Positions 7,641 to 16,245 are shown, numbered from the stretch's first letter. The stretch: 64,000 bases of DNA from Clostridium sp. CS001 (GCF_020443565.1 NZ_JAIZZN010000006.1:115377-179376); one strand, 5' to 3'. Made by a program: numbers and translations. The notes: a model not told the origin generated them from the letters alone.

Positions 7641-9443
7641 TTACTCATTACACGCTTTAGCTTCATCTTCAAACCCATCCAATGAAGTTTGTATTTCCCA
7701 TATCCTCTTATAGATACCATCTTTTTTAATAAGCATTTCATGAGTTCCTATACATTCTATCTTTCCATGATTTAAAACTATAATTTTGTCTGCAGCCATA
7801 ACTGTTGAAATTCTGTGAGAGATTATGAAGGTAGTATTATTTTCACTTTTCTTTTTAAGTTCTTCCCTTATAACTCTGTCAGTTTCAGCATCTACTGCAC
7901 TTAGAGAATCGTCAAATATCAATATTGGCATGTCCTTTATAAGTGTTCTTGCTATGGCAACCCTTTGTCTTTGTCCGCCTGATAATGTAACACCTTTTTC
8001 TCCAACTATTGTGTCATAACCCTTTTCAAAGGACGTTATAACATTATGCACTGCAGCTACTGTAGCAGCATTGTGAATTTCTACATCCTTAGAGTCAAGC
8101 TTTGCCATTTTTATATTTTCCTTTATAGTTCGTGAATAAAGAAAGGGTTCTTGAAGCACTATGCCTACATTACTTCTTATGTGCTTTCTTTCAATGTCTG
8201 AAAGTTCTACTCCATCAATCTTTATAGACCCACTATTATAGTCGTAAAGTCTTAATAAAAGGTGTACTAGCGATGATTTACCTGATCCTGTTGGCCCAAC
8301 AATAGCAACTGTTTCACCTTTCTTTACTGTAAAACTTATATCTCTTAGAATTTCATTGCCTTTATCGTATTCAAAGTTTACATTTTCAAAGCTTATTTCA
8401 CCTTTAATCTCTGGTTTTAATGATTTCCCATATTCCCTCTCCACTGGTTCATCTAGGATGTTGCTAATTCTATCAAGAGAAACTGACATTTTTCCCATGT
8501 CCGATAGAATTCTCCCTAATTGTCTTACAGGCCATAATAACATTCCTTCATAGGTATTAAATACCACTAAGGTACCCAAGCTTATTTCTCCATTAACTGC
8601 AAAATATATGCCTGATACTAAAACCAGACCAATTTGAGTCATGCAAAGAATATCTGAGGTAGACCAGTAATTTGAAAGTAACTTTATCAATTTAAAATTT
8701 AAATCCCTATACTTTATATTCTCTTTTTCATATTTTTCAATTTCAAAGTTCTGTCTTCCGAAAGCCTTCACAACTCTAACTCCACTTAGATTTTCTTGAA
8801 GTACTGAAGTTAGAACCCCCTCTTGGGCATCTGCCTTTTCAAAGGTATTTTTAATCTTATGGAAAAATACATATGAAAATATAAATATAATAGGTACAAT
8901 AACCATAGCTATAACTGTCATTTTTTTATTTAAAGATAACATCATTATTACTGCAAAGGTTACTATAAAAAACGCTCTTCCTATTTCCACCATTTGAGAT
9001 GCAAAGAATTTTCTAACTGTATCCACATCAGATGTACATCTTTGAATAAGATCCCCGGATTCTGCTTTTATATGATATCCATAGGGTAAATTCTGAATGT
9101 GATCATAAAGTGCCACTCTCATATTCCTTGCAATGTTTTCAGCTGCTTGTGCAGAAAGTCTTCCCCTTAAGAATAAGAAAACACCTCTTGTACAAGTTAA
9201 TGTTACAAGAGCTAAGGAACATATCCATAGGTTTCTCCAAAGTACCTTTGTACCACCAACTAGAAGCACTAATTTTTCTATAGGTGCTGGGACATCTAGT
9301 GCTTTACCTCCTATTATGGAATCTATTGTTACTTTCATAACCATAGGCTCAACCATTGCTACAAAGGTAGCTGCTGCTATTGAAAGAATTGCTGCCATAT
9401 ATAATAATCTATTTCCCTTCGTTAACTTTAAAAGTTTCTTCAT
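7641..9443 (-). CDS. ABC exporter half-transporter, degenerate-site subunit (BmrC/YheI-like)
   Basis: A 600-residue fused transmembrane and ATPase protein: six helices in the first 320 residues, Walker A GPTGSGKS (383-390), canonical signature LSGGQRQR (487-494). Walker B reads LIFDDSLSAVD, with Asp512 in place of the catalytic glutamate. This substitution is the hallmark of the non-canonical half of heterodimeric exporters, so it should pair with the product of the next gene. Start ATG at 9443 follows GGGAGGCAGATTAT. A 500-base leader with a promoter, two short reading frames and two terminators precedes it. Confidence 0.88.
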   Translation of the reverse strand: MKKLLKLTKGNRLLYMAAILSIAAATFVAMVEPMVMKVTIDSIIGGKALDVPAPIEKLVLLVGGTKVLWRNLWICSLALVTLTCTRGVFLFLRGRLSAQAAENIARNMRVALYDHIQNLPYGYHIKAESGDLIQRCTSDVDTVRKFFASQMVEIGRAFFIVTFAVIMMLSLNKKMTVIAMVIVPIIFIFSYVFFHKIKNTFEKADAQEGVLTSVLQENLSGVRVVKAFGRQNFEIEKYEKENIKYRDLNFKLIKLLSNYWSTSDILCMTQIGLVLVSGIYFAVNGEISLGTLVVFNTYEGMLLWPVRQLGRILSDMGKMSVSLDRISNILDEPVEREYGKSLKPEIKGEISFENVNFEYDKGNEILRDISFTVKKGETVAIVGPTGSGKSSLVHLLLRLYDYNSGSIKIDGVELSDIERKHIRSNVGIVLQEPFLYSRTIKENIKMAKLDSKDVEIHNAATVAAVHNVITSFEKGYDTIVGEKGVTLSGGQRQRVAIARTLIKDMPILIFDDSLSAVDAETDRVIREELKKKSENNTTFIISHRISTVMAADKIIVLNHGKIECIGTHEMLIKKDGIYKRIWEIQTSLDGFEDEAKACNE

Positions 9444-9532
9444 ATAATCTGCCTCCCGTCTCCCTTTTTAATAAATACCACTATAAATGTCTTTGTAATT
9501 TTTAATATGCTGCTGGTATATCTTTAGAGAAC

Positions 9533-9592
9533 TCAAGTGTAATACTTAGAATTCCAGCCCCTAAATTTTTTGCAATAATAATTTTTAATCAT
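9533..9592 (-). CDS. Short leader open reading frame, 19 codons
   Basis: A minus-strand reading frame (MIKNYYCKKFRGWNSKYYT) with a strong AAGAAGGAGTGA ribosome site nine bases before its ATG. It lies between the second leader terminator (9637-9676) and the start of the first ABC exporter gene. The peptide is basic and aromatic and resembles no family I know. It may be a second leader peptide acting on translation of the exporter gene or a small protein in its own right; the good ribosome site is the main support. Confidence 0.45.
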   Translation of the reverse strand: MIKNYYCKKFRGWNSKYYT

Positions 9593-9636
9593 TTTCTTCA
9601 CTCCTTCTTTTTGATAAAACAAAAAATTTATTTTAT

Positions 9637-9676
9637 AAAAAATCAAAAAGCCGAGGAACATATCCCACGGCTTTTT
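9637..9676 (-). terminator. Second intrinsic terminator in the ABC exporter leader
   Basis: On the minus strand AAAAAGCCG (from 9676) pairs with CGGCTTTTT, extended by GGGA/TTCC around a T-T mismatch with loop TATG. The hairpin is followed by TTTTTGATTTTTT. It is symmetrical enough to end transcription in both directions. It lies after the first leader reading frame and before the second, and resembles the terminator at 5421-5451 in its GCCG/CGGCTTTTTG part. Confidence 0.75.
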
Positions 9677-9740
9677 AAATATAAAATTAGCTATTAAGTA
9701 TATACTAGAAATTTTACATAGTACTACCTTTAACACTAAT

Positions 9741-9772
9741 AAAAAAAGCCATAGGTACACAACCCTTGGCTT
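9741..9772 (-). terminator. First intrinsic terminator in the ABC exporter leader
   Basis: On the minus strand AGCCAAGGGT pairs with ACCTATGGCT (one mismatch, one wobble) around loop TGTGT, followed by seven T. The 3' arm ACCTAT (9751-9756) is also complementary to ATAGGT (9813-9818) spanning the end of the upstream leader reading frame. The two pairings exclude each other, as expected for ribosome-controlled attenuation. Confidence 0.7.
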
Positions 9773-9814
9773 CAATAATTAATATAAATAACAAAATTGC
9801 TAAATATTAAAAAC

Positions 9815-9898
9815 CTATACCAGATCGTGTTTATATAATTGATTAAATCTCATTGCAAAATTTACATTTTCAAATGCAAATCTCTTATATCTTAACAT
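9815..9898 (-). CDS. Putative leader peptide of the ABC exporter operon, 27 codons
   Basis: A minus-strand reading frame beginning MLRYKRFAFENVNFAM and ending KHDLV, with an optimal AAAAGGAGG site nine bases before ATG 9898. It lies 40 bases downstream of a promoter and upstream of two intrinsic terminators, and its last codons contain the ATAGGT segment that can pair with the 3' arm of the first terminator. Bacillus bmrCD is controlled by a leader peptide (BmrB) and attenuator of this general design; sequence similarity to BmrB cannot be checked here. Confidence 0.6.
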   Translation of the reverse strand: MLRYKRFAFENVNFAMRFNQLYKHDLV

Positions 9899-9941
9899 AG
9901 TCACGACCTCCTTTTTAATATTAGTTGTTACCAACAAAACC

Positions 9942-9970
9942 ATTATATACCTTAATTACATTTATTGCAA
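9942..9970 (-). promoter_or_regulatory. Promoter of the ABC exporter leader
   Basis: The minus strand has TTGCAA (9965-9970), a 17-base spacer and a perfect TATAAT (9942-9947), so sigma-A transcription should start near 9935. The next ribosome site serves the 27-codon leader peptide. The resulting leader is close to 490 bases long. Confidence 0.7.
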
Positions 9971-9989
9971 TATGAAATTGTAATAAAAT

Positions 9990-10814
9990 TCAGAAACCTT
10001 TTAAAATATATTTTCTAGTTTCTTCTTCGGCATTAGTATAAGCCATTCTCATCTTATATCTAAATTCATCCTCTCCACTGCAAAAGGCTGGAATTCCTAA
10101 GGTCTTTATAATGCCGCATTTAACTTCAGGTGTTTCATAGGAAAAAGACATGTTTATTATATCATCATCTATTTCACTTGAATATTCAAATTCTTTCTGT
10201 AAATCTTCAATGGTTTTTAAGGATTTTCGCTGAACTTTAGCTTTTCTTCTTATATTATTATTTTCATCCCCACTTCTTAAAACTCTTAAAGCCTTTAAAA
10301 ATTCTTCTTTATCCATTCCTCTTAGTTTTAAAATTACAAAAGGATCTTTATCCAGTTCAAGCCCAAGCATATAATGAACTGCTGCTATATGTTTACATGG
10401 ATTTGCAGCATCAGGACATGAGCACTCTGTTATTAAATGTATTTGTTTTTTAGGAAAGAGAGAAACTCCACTTTCCTTAAAAGCTTCTTCTATATTTTCA
10501 GGCATTTCTCCATTTAAAAGCTTAGCACAAAATATAGCCTTCTTTGACATTATACTCATAATCTTTTCCCACTGCTGCTTTGAAAAACTATCAACTTCCA
10601 TATTTACCTTGTAAGGTGTTAGTTTACCACCTTGAACTTCCGCCTCAATTTCTCCCTTTGAAACCTCAATACTAAGGACATTTCCAGCCCTTGCGTATTC
10701 TCGCCCTTTATCCATTCTAGAACTTGTAGTAAAGCTTGAAATTGCATTGTTCCACTTTTTAGACCACCAGTTACTTCCAAACTCATTTCTTATTCTAGCC
10801 GTCAAAGCATTCAC
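9990..10814 (-). CDS. SWIM zinc finger protein
   Basis: A protein of about 274 residues with a SWIM zinc-binding motif, CSCPDAANPCKH (C-X-C then C-X-H), near the middle, preceded by KKQIHLITE. SWIM domains bind DNA or proteins. Genes of this kind regularly accompany SNF2 ATPases in Firmicutes, and here the SNF2 gene ends just 67 bases upstream, so the two probably work together on DNA or RNA. The start is uncertain: GTG at 10814 lies directly on AAGGGGGT, while a TTG at 10805 has better spacing. The C-terminal half has no recognised domain. Confidence 0.75.
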   Translation of the reverse strand: MNALTARIRNEFGSNWWSKKWNNAISSFTTSSRMDKGREYARAGNVLSIEVSKGEIEAEVQGGKLTPYKVNMEVDSFSKQQWEKIMSIMSKKAIFCAKLLNGEMPENIEEAFKESGVSLFPKKQIHLITECSCPDAANPCKHIAAVHYMLGLELDKDPFVILKLRGMDKEEFLKALRVLRSGDENNNIRRKAKVQRKSLKTIEDLQKEFEYSSEIDDDIINMSFSYETPEVKCGIIKTLGIPAFCSGEDEFRYKMRMAYTNAEEETRKYILKGF

Positions 10815-10881
10815 ACCCCCTTACAATGATCAATTTTCAATGTTCATTGATCAATTCTTAATTATCATTCATCATCCATTA
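10815..10881. other. Short AT-rich spacer with degenerate repeats
   Basis: The 67-base gap between the SNF2 and SWIM genes is made of imperfect repeats of TGATCAATTTTCAATG and ATTATCATTCATCATC. TTGATCAATGAACATTGAA-like segments can fold weakly. No terminator is evident, so the two genes are probably co-transcribed. Confidence 0.4.
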
Positions 10882-13800
10882 TTAATCACTGCTCATTGTA
10901 TCTTCCTGTTCTCCCAGTATAAATAATTCTCTAAGTTCATCATTGCTCATCTCTGATATCCAGTTTTCGCTTGTAGAAACTATGCTTTGCGCAAGGGCCT
11001 GTTTTCGTTCTAGCATTTCATCAATCTTCTCCTCAAGTGTTCCCATACATATAAACTTATGTACATGAACATTCTTAAGTTGGCCTATTCTAAAGGCTCT
11101 ATCCGTTGCTTGATTTTCTACAGCTGGATTCCACCATCTATCAAAATGGAATACATGATTCGCCTTTGTAAGATTTAGTCCAAGTCCACCAGCTTTTAAA
11201 GATAGTATAAATATCATAGGCTCATTGCTGTCATTTTGAAAAATACTAATGAGCTCTTCTCTTTTCTTTCTGCTGGTTCCTCCATGTAAAAATAACGTTG
11301 TTACCCCTAACTTTTTCTCAAGTTCTGATTTTAATATATGTCCCATTTCTGCAAACTGTGTGAAGATTAAAGACCTGTCTCCTTCTTCTATAACAACCTC
11401 TAGCATATCTATTAGCCTTTCAAGTTTCCCAGATCGTCCTTCAATTTCACCATTGTCCTTTAAAAACTGCACAGGATGATTGCAAATTTGTTTAAACTTT
11501 GTTAAGGAAGCAATAATCATACCTTTACGTGCAATGCCTTGTGAATTATCAATTTTATCTAAGCAATCCTTTACCACAGCCTGGTATAATGTAGCCTGTT
11601 CCTTTGTTAAAGGCGCATATTCCTTAGTCTCAATTTTCTCTGGCAAGTCCTTTATGATATTTTTATCAGTTTTAAGTCTACGCAGTACAAAGGGTGTTAT
11701 TAGTTTTTTTAGTTTATTACTTTTTTTAGAATCCCCATCCCTCTCTATAGGAACAGCAAACTCATTTCTAAAGGTTGACCAATTGTATAAATATCCTTTA
11801 TTTAAAAAATCCATAATAGACCATAAATCTGAAAGCCTATTCTCAACAGGTGTACCTGTTAATGCAATTTTATATTCTGCTTTAAGTGTTTTTATATGTT
11901 GTGTTTGTTTTGTTGAACTATTTTTAATGTTTTGAGCTTCGTCTAATATAATCCCTGCCCACTTCTGATTTTGAAATAAATCCTTATCCCTCACCATTAG
12001 AGCATAAGTTGTAATAATGACTTCATTTTTACATATTTCCTTGCTAAATGTCTCGTATCCCCATCTATTATTTCCGTGATGAATGGCGCATTTAAGCCCC
12101 GGTGCAAATTTTTCAATTTCCTTTTCCCAATTACCTACAACAGAGGTAGGGCATATTATTAAAGTAGGCTTATCCGTTAGCTTCTTCTCACGTTCGTAGA
12201 GCAAAAGGCATATACTTTGGATGGTTTTACCAAGTCCCATATCATCAGCAAGGCAAGCACCTATACCATGACTTCTCAAAAATGTTAACCAGTAAAAACC
12301 TCTTTTTTGATATTCACGAAGAGTTCCAACAAATCCCTTAGGTATAGGAACCTCCTCTATTTTATTTAAGTTAAATAATTTCTCAAAAAAATGCCCAACG
12401 GCTGCTTGACTCTCTATAGCATCAACACTAACTCCTGGAATTACCTCTTCCTCACCTAAGTTAAGTCTGAGAAGTTCCCCAATATGAATTTTACCATTTA
12501 AGCTTTTACTTACTTTCATTTTGGCAAGGGCTTTAATTTGATGAATGTCTACCTCTACCCACTGGCCCCTCAATTGAACAAATGGTACTTTTAAATTTGA
12601 AATCTTTTCAAATTCCTTATCACTTATATCACTTCCGTCTAATGCCAACTTCCAATCATATTCAAGAATAGTGTCCATATTAAACATACTCTTTGCTGCT
12701 ATATTATTATTTTTGCTTCCATTTTTATCTTTTAACTTCACAGAAAGCTTTGAAGGTTTTTTCCACCAAGCTGGAGCTATAATACCAAATCCTTTTTCTT
12801 TTAAAAAGTAAGCAGATTCCCTTAAAAATGAATAAGCTTCTTCTACAGAAAGCTTACATTCTACTGGAACTGCATCGTATAAACTCCTCTCAATGGGAAT
12901 AAATACCTTTGATGCAATTGCCAAATCCTCTAAAAGTCTTTCTTGAGGATTATTAAATTTTTTATTTAAATAGGTAATAGTATCCACAGATTCTTCAAAA
13001 ATCATCTTTGCTGGTAGCATAAGACTAAGATCATCCTTAGCTTGAAGCAAATATTCGATTCTCCAATCCTCATCCTTTATAGGTGGAACAACCTTGAAAC
13101 ATGTACGAAATTTAAATTTACTATTTTTAATCCTTATAGGCTCTATCCATTTTTTATACTCATTTAGCATTTTAATTTGATCACTTATACCCACAGGTAT
13201 CTCTGGTAATTTTGAAAAAAGAGAATTCATCCAAATGCTACTTAAATTATTAAAGGAGTACTCTAAATAACTGCCATCTTTGTTTATTTCAGAGCAGCTA
13301 CTTCTCACCATATCGTCAATGATGGTGTCCATGAAATTGCTTAATAATTTAGTGCTATTTGTATACACAAAGTCCTCGCAATCTAAAGGAAAGTATGCCC
13401 TGCATCCTGTAGGCATGCCACTACATAGAGCCTTCTTTTTATCAATATACTCAGAATCGCTGGTATGCCATCTCCACTTAGAATTTACTTTTTTATGTGT
13501 TCTATCTATAGTTAAAGAAGGTAAATATTTATGTTTTATAATAAGTTCCGCTGTAAACTTTGAAGCTGCAATCCAAAACCTTAACTCCTGTGATAGCTCC
13601 ACATTCATTATAGGCTTTTTATCTATATTTAAAAGCATGTGAAATGCATCTAAGTTACTAAAAGTGATGCCCCTAATTTCTCTCTTAAGAAGCTCCTTTT
13701 TTACCGTATCGTATTTATATTTTCCACACTTTATTTCTAAAGCTGAATTATTTATCTTGTTACGCACTTCTGTAACTGAAGACATCTGTTCATATAGTGG

Positions 13801-13917
13801 ATGTGCATTTTTAGGTACTCTTCCCCTTCTTGCACACTTAGTCTCTCCACTCTCGCCCCACAATATAAATGTGTGCATACCCTCGGTAGCTTCTATCCAT
13901 CCGCCATTTAATATCAA
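10882..13917 (-). CDS. SNF2-family DEAD/DEAH-like ATPase (Swi2/Snf2 helicase)
   Basis: A 1011-residue SNF2 protein. The N-terminal half (about 1-500) is the poorly characterised region common in bacterial SNF2 proteins. The ATPase core begins near residue 535 with YQKRGFYWL, then DDMGLGKT (Walker A, near 555), IILDEAQNIKN (DEAQ box, near 659), LTGTPVENRL, and the C-terminal lobe with SLKAGGLGLNLTKANHVFHFDRWWNPAVE and a QATDRAFRIGQ motif VI. Such enzymes translocate on duplex DNA and remodel protein-DNA complexes. Start TTG at 13917 follows AGGGTGAATAAAA. It heads a unit with the SWIM protein gene and is divergent from cheV. Confidence 0.92.
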   Translation of the reverse strand: MILNGGWIEATEGMHTFILWGESGETKCARRGRVPKNAHPLYEQMSSVTEVRNKINNSALEIKCGKYKYDTVKKELLKREIRGITFSNLDAFHMLLNIDKKPIMNVELSQELRFWIAASKFTAELIIKHKYLPSLTIDRTHKKVNSKWRWHTSDSEYIDKKKALCSGMPTGCRAYFPLDCEDFVYTNSTKLLSNFMDTIIDDMVRSSCSEINKDGSYLEYSFNNLSSIWMNSLFSKLPEIPVGISDQIKMLNEYKKWIEPIRIKNSKFKFRTCFKVVPPIKDEDWRIEYLLQAKDDLSLMLPAKMIFEESVDTITYLNKKFNNPQERLLEDLAIASKVFIPIERSLYDAVPVECKLSVEEAYSFLRESAYFLKEKGFGIIAPAWWKKPSKLSVKLKDKNGSKNNNIAAKSMFNMDTILEYDWKLALDGSDISDKEFEKISNLKVPFVQLRGQWVEVDIHQIKALAKMKVSKSLNGKIHIGELLRLNLGEEEVIPGVSVDAIESQAAVGHFFEKLFNLNKIEEVPIPKGFVGTLREYQKRGFYWLTFLRSHGIGACLADDMGLGKTIQSICLLLYEREKKLTDKPTLIICPTSVVGNWEKEIEKFAPGLKCAIHHGNNRWGYETFSKEICKNEVIITTYALMVRDKDLFQNQKWAGIILDEAQNIKNSSTKQTQHIKTLKAEYKIALTGTPVENRLSDLWSIMDFLNKGYLYNWSTFRNEFAVPIERDGDSKKSNKLKKLITPFVLRRLKTDKNIIKDLPEKIETKEYAPLTKEQATLYQAVVKDCLDKIDNSQGIARKGMIIASLTKFKQICNHPVQFLKDNGEIEGRSGKLERLIDMLEVVIEEGDRSLIFTQFAEMGHILKSELEKKLGVTTLFLHGGTSRKKREELISIFQNDSNEPMIFILSLKAGGLGLNLTKANHVFHFDRWWNPAVENQATDRAFRIGQLKNVHVHKFICMGTLEEKIDEMLERKQALAQSIVSTSENWISEMSNDELRELFILGEQEDTMSSD

Positions 13918-14030
13918 TTTTATTCACCCTCTATTAATGCTACTAATCTTTTAACTCATCTTATATAGTTTACCATATTTAGCAGAAAGATTTCACTTTA
14001 TATTGAGTTTTATTATTCCAAAACTACACT

Positions 14031-14073
14031 AAAGAACTTTATTTTAATAATTCATATAAAAATAAAGTTCTTT
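14031..14073. other. Perfect 15-bp inverted repeat upstream of cheV
   Basis: AAAGAACTTTATTTT (14031-14045) and AAAATAAAGTTCTTT (14059-14073) form a perfect inverted repeat with a 13-base loop, and part of the arm (AAGTTCTTTA) recurs at 14105. It lies between the divergent SNF2 and cheV genes and overlaps the -35 part of the candidate sigma-D promoter, so it could be an operator or a structured RNA element. Confidence 0.6.
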
Positions 14074-14089
14074 AGGTAATATTCGATAT
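14063..14089 (+). promoter_or_regulatory. Candidate sigma-D (FliA) promoter of cheV
   Basis: TAAA at 14063-14066, exactly 15 bases, then TTCGATAT at 14082-14089 match the flagellar sigma factor consensus TAAA-N15-GCCGATAT at all but two positions. It lies 86 bases before the cheV start. Control of a chemotaxis gene by the motility sigma factor fits established practice in Firmicutes. Confidence 0.55.
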
Positions 14090-14174
14090 ATAATGTATAT
14101 ACATAAGTTCTTTAATAATTCTCAATTTTTTTATTAAGCACTATCTTTATACCTATTTGAAAGTGAGGGAAATC

Positions 14175-15080
14175 ATGAATAATAACATACTATTAGAATC
14201 TGGAACTGGCGAAGTTGAAATACTGGAGTTTGTGATAAACCATAAACATTATGCCATTAACATTATAAAAGTTAAAGAAGTCATAAATGCAACAAACCTT
14301 ACAAAACTCCCTGATTCACACCCTGCCGTAGCGGGACTTACCTTATATAGGGATAAAATAATAACGTTAATAGACTTAAAATATGTTTTAGAAAAACGTT
14401 ATAAAGATGAAGTTAATGCAAAGATCATCCTTTGCGAATTTAATAAGATTGAAGTAGCCTTTAGTATTGATAGTATTGTAGGTGTTCATCGTATTAAGTG
14501 GGGACAAATAACAAAACCTGATGATATATCTGTTAATTCACTAGTTATAGGAAATATTGTTTTAAACGATAAAATAATATTACTACTGGATTTTGAAAAA
14601 ATAGTTACTGATATCAGTCCTTCTACAGGAATTAGTGAAGATAGAATAGTGGATATAGATTATAAAGACAGATCTAAAGTTAAACTTGTTTTAGCTGATG
14701 ACTCTCCTTTAATTAGGAGACTCCTTAAAGATACCCTTCTTAAAGCTGGATTTAATAATTTAAAAATATTTGATGATGGAAAACAAGCTTTGGATTATTT
14801 GCTTACTTTAGCTGATGAGAAAAACAGAGATTTCATGGAGGATGTTCATGTACTTATAACCGACATTGAAATGCCTCAAATGGATGGTCACACATTAACA
14901 AGAAAGATTAAAGAACACAATATTCTTCAAAAATTACCTGTTATATTATTCTCCTCATTAATTACAAGTGATTTGAAACATAAGGGAGAATCTGTTGGTG
15001 CAGATGCTCAACTAAGCAAACCAGAAATTGGTGAACTAGTTACATGTATTGATCAATTTACCAGCCTTATTCGCAAGTAA
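14175..15080 (+). CDS. cheV: Chemotaxis protein CheV
   Basis: A 301-residue fusion of an N-terminal CheW-like coupling domain (about 15-150, with EILEFVINHKHYAINIIKVKEVI and VAGLTLYRDKIITLIDL) and a C-terminal response-regulator domain (about 175-300). The acceptor aspartate is in ITDIEMPQMDG (near residue 230), the paired acids in LADDSPL, and the conserved lysine in LSKPE. CheV couples chemoreceptors to CheA and takes part in adaptation. ATG 14175 follows GTGAGG at good spacing; a TTG at 14157 is open upstream but has no ribosome site. It appears monocistronic, with a sigma-D-like promoter before it and a strong terminator after it. Confidence 0.92.
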   Translation: MNNNILLESGTGEVEILEFVINHKHYAINIIKVKEVINATNLTKLPDSHPAVAGLTLYRDKIITLIDLKYVLEKRYKDEVNAKIILCEFNKIEVAFSIDSIVGVHRIKWGQITKPDDISVNSLVIGNIVLNDKIILLLDFEKIVTDISPSTGISEDRIVDIDYKDRSKVKLVLADDSPLIRRLLKDTLLKAGFNNLKIFDDGKQALDYLLTLADEKNRDFMEDVHVLITDIEMPQMDGHTLTRKIKEHNILQKLPVILFSSLITSDLKHKGESVGADAQLSKPEIGELVTCIDQFTSLIRK

Positions 15081-15102
15081 AAAACTCAATATATTCAATC
15101 AT

Positions 15103-15133
15103 AAACGCTGTGAATGTTAAATTCACAGCGTTT
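15103..15133. terminator. Terminator after cheV
   Basis: AAACGCTGTGAAT (15103-15115) and ATTCACAGCGTTT (15121-15133) form a perfect 13-bp stem with a five-base loop, followed by an AT-rich tail. Confidence 0.85.
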
Positions 15134-15313
15134 ATTAATTTAGATTTTTATTTTGAATATAATACCTCAATGTAATTGATAAAATAACTTTGTACCAGAA
15201 TTATAACCTAGCATAATATAATATGATATAATATAATACTATTAGGTCATGCTACTCCTAGTAAGCTATAATGAAATTAGCACACAAATAATATTATGTA
15301 AGGATTGAGTATT

Positions 15314-15991
15314 ATGGAACTTATGTATTTAAATGATTTTATAAAAATAATGATTGCTTGTACTTTGGGAGGTATAATTGGTCATCAAAGGCAACAAAAG
15401 GGCATGTCTATGGGTCTACGAACACATGTAGTTGTTTGTGTAAGTGCTACTTTAGTACAAATAATTTCTATAGATTATAACTTATTAAATAACGCTAACA
15501 TAGATGTTATGAGACTGGGCGCACAGGTTATCTCCGGAATAGGATTTTTAGGCATGGCTAGTATTATCAGGCATGGTAGAGCTGTTGTAGGATTAACAAC
15601 TGCTGCAAGTGTATGGTTTATTGCTTGTGTTGGACTAGCTGTAGGTAGCAATTTGTATATCCCAGCTACAATGGCTACAGTTGTGATTTTCCTTATTTTA
15701 AGGGATGTATTTAATTTTGATAAAAGAATAAATAGCAAAAGATCCTTAAGAAGCGATTATGAATTAGAGCTTATTTTAAAGAAAGATATAAATAATAAAA
15801 GTAAAGTCAGTGAAATTTTAAGTTGTATTTCTAGCCTAGGAGCTGATATTTCTAATACCAATATTAGTGTAGAGGATAATGATACTATGGTACTAGTTGC
15901 TATAATCTCTTTTTCTTCAAAGGAGGAATATAAAGAACTAATTAACGTTCTATCTGAAAATGAATTTGTTAAACAAATAAAAATAAGTTAA
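15314..15991 (+). CDS. MgtC/SapB family membrane protein
   Basis: A 225-residue protein with about four N-terminal transmembrane helices carrying the MgtC signature: GGIIGHQRQQKGMSMGLRTH, then RLGAQVISGIGFLGMASIIR, then VVGLTTAASVWF. A cytoplasmic ACT-like C-terminal domain (from about 145) follows. MgtC proteins help cells cope with low Mg2+ or modulate ATP synthase; the transport role is unsettled. ATG 15314 sits nine bases after AAGGA, while the open TTG at 15305 is too close, so I chose the ATG. No known Mg2+ riboswitch is recognised in the 170-base upstream gap. Confidence 0.88.
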   Translation: MELMYLNDFIKIMIACTLGGIIGHQRQQKGMSMGLRTHVVVCVSATLVQIISIDYNLLNNANIDVMRLGAQVISGIGFLGMASIIRHGRAVVGLTTAASVWFIACVGLAVGSNLYIPATMATVVIFLILRDVFNFDKRINSKRSLRSDYELELILKKDINNKSKVSEILSCISSLGADISNTNISVEDNDTMVLVAIISFSSKEEYKELINVLSENEFVKQIKIS

Positions 15992-16013
15992 AGCAGCCTA
16001 TTTGGGCTGCTTT
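15990..16013. terminator. Terminator after the MgtC-family gene
   Basis: AAAGCAGCC (15990-15998) and GGCTGCTTT (16005-16013) form a 9-bp stem with loop TATTTG, starting inside the stop codon. Confidence 0.85.
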
Positions 16014-16125
16014 AAACACTCCATGGGCCATTCCAAAAAATATTTAGTTTATTAGAGATTATAATTTGAAGGATTCTAAACAAAAGGCAATAATTTTAAG
16101 CATTGAAACAACAGACTTTTAGTAA

Positions 16126-16155
16126 GTGAGGAACATGGCATTCGCCATGCCTCAC
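16126..16155. other. Bulged hairpin in the gap before the esterase gene
   Basis: GTGAGG-AA-CATGGC pairs with GCCATGCCTCAC (16126-16155), leaving an AA bulge and an ATTC loop. It lies in the 230-base gap between the MgtC-family and esterase genes. No T-run follows on either strand, so its role is unclear; the rest of the gap shows no gene. Confidence 0.45.
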
Positions 16156-16245
16156 AATTACCCCAGAGGTGCAAATTCTTCCATAAAAGTGCTAAAACTC
16201 AACACTTCTCATACGTAATATATTAACTTAGTTCATAATCTAATT

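Noticed and set aside
13664..13954. Rightward open frame antisense to the SNF2 gene
   Set aside because: It is the complement of the real coding frame, with low-complexity hydrophobic translation and no ribosome site; many similar antisense frames were discarded for the same reason.
15135..15300. Possible Mg2+ riboswitch before the MgtC-family gene
   Set aside because: None of the conserved M-box segments is present; only AT-rich repeats such as ATAATATAATATGATATAAT are seen.
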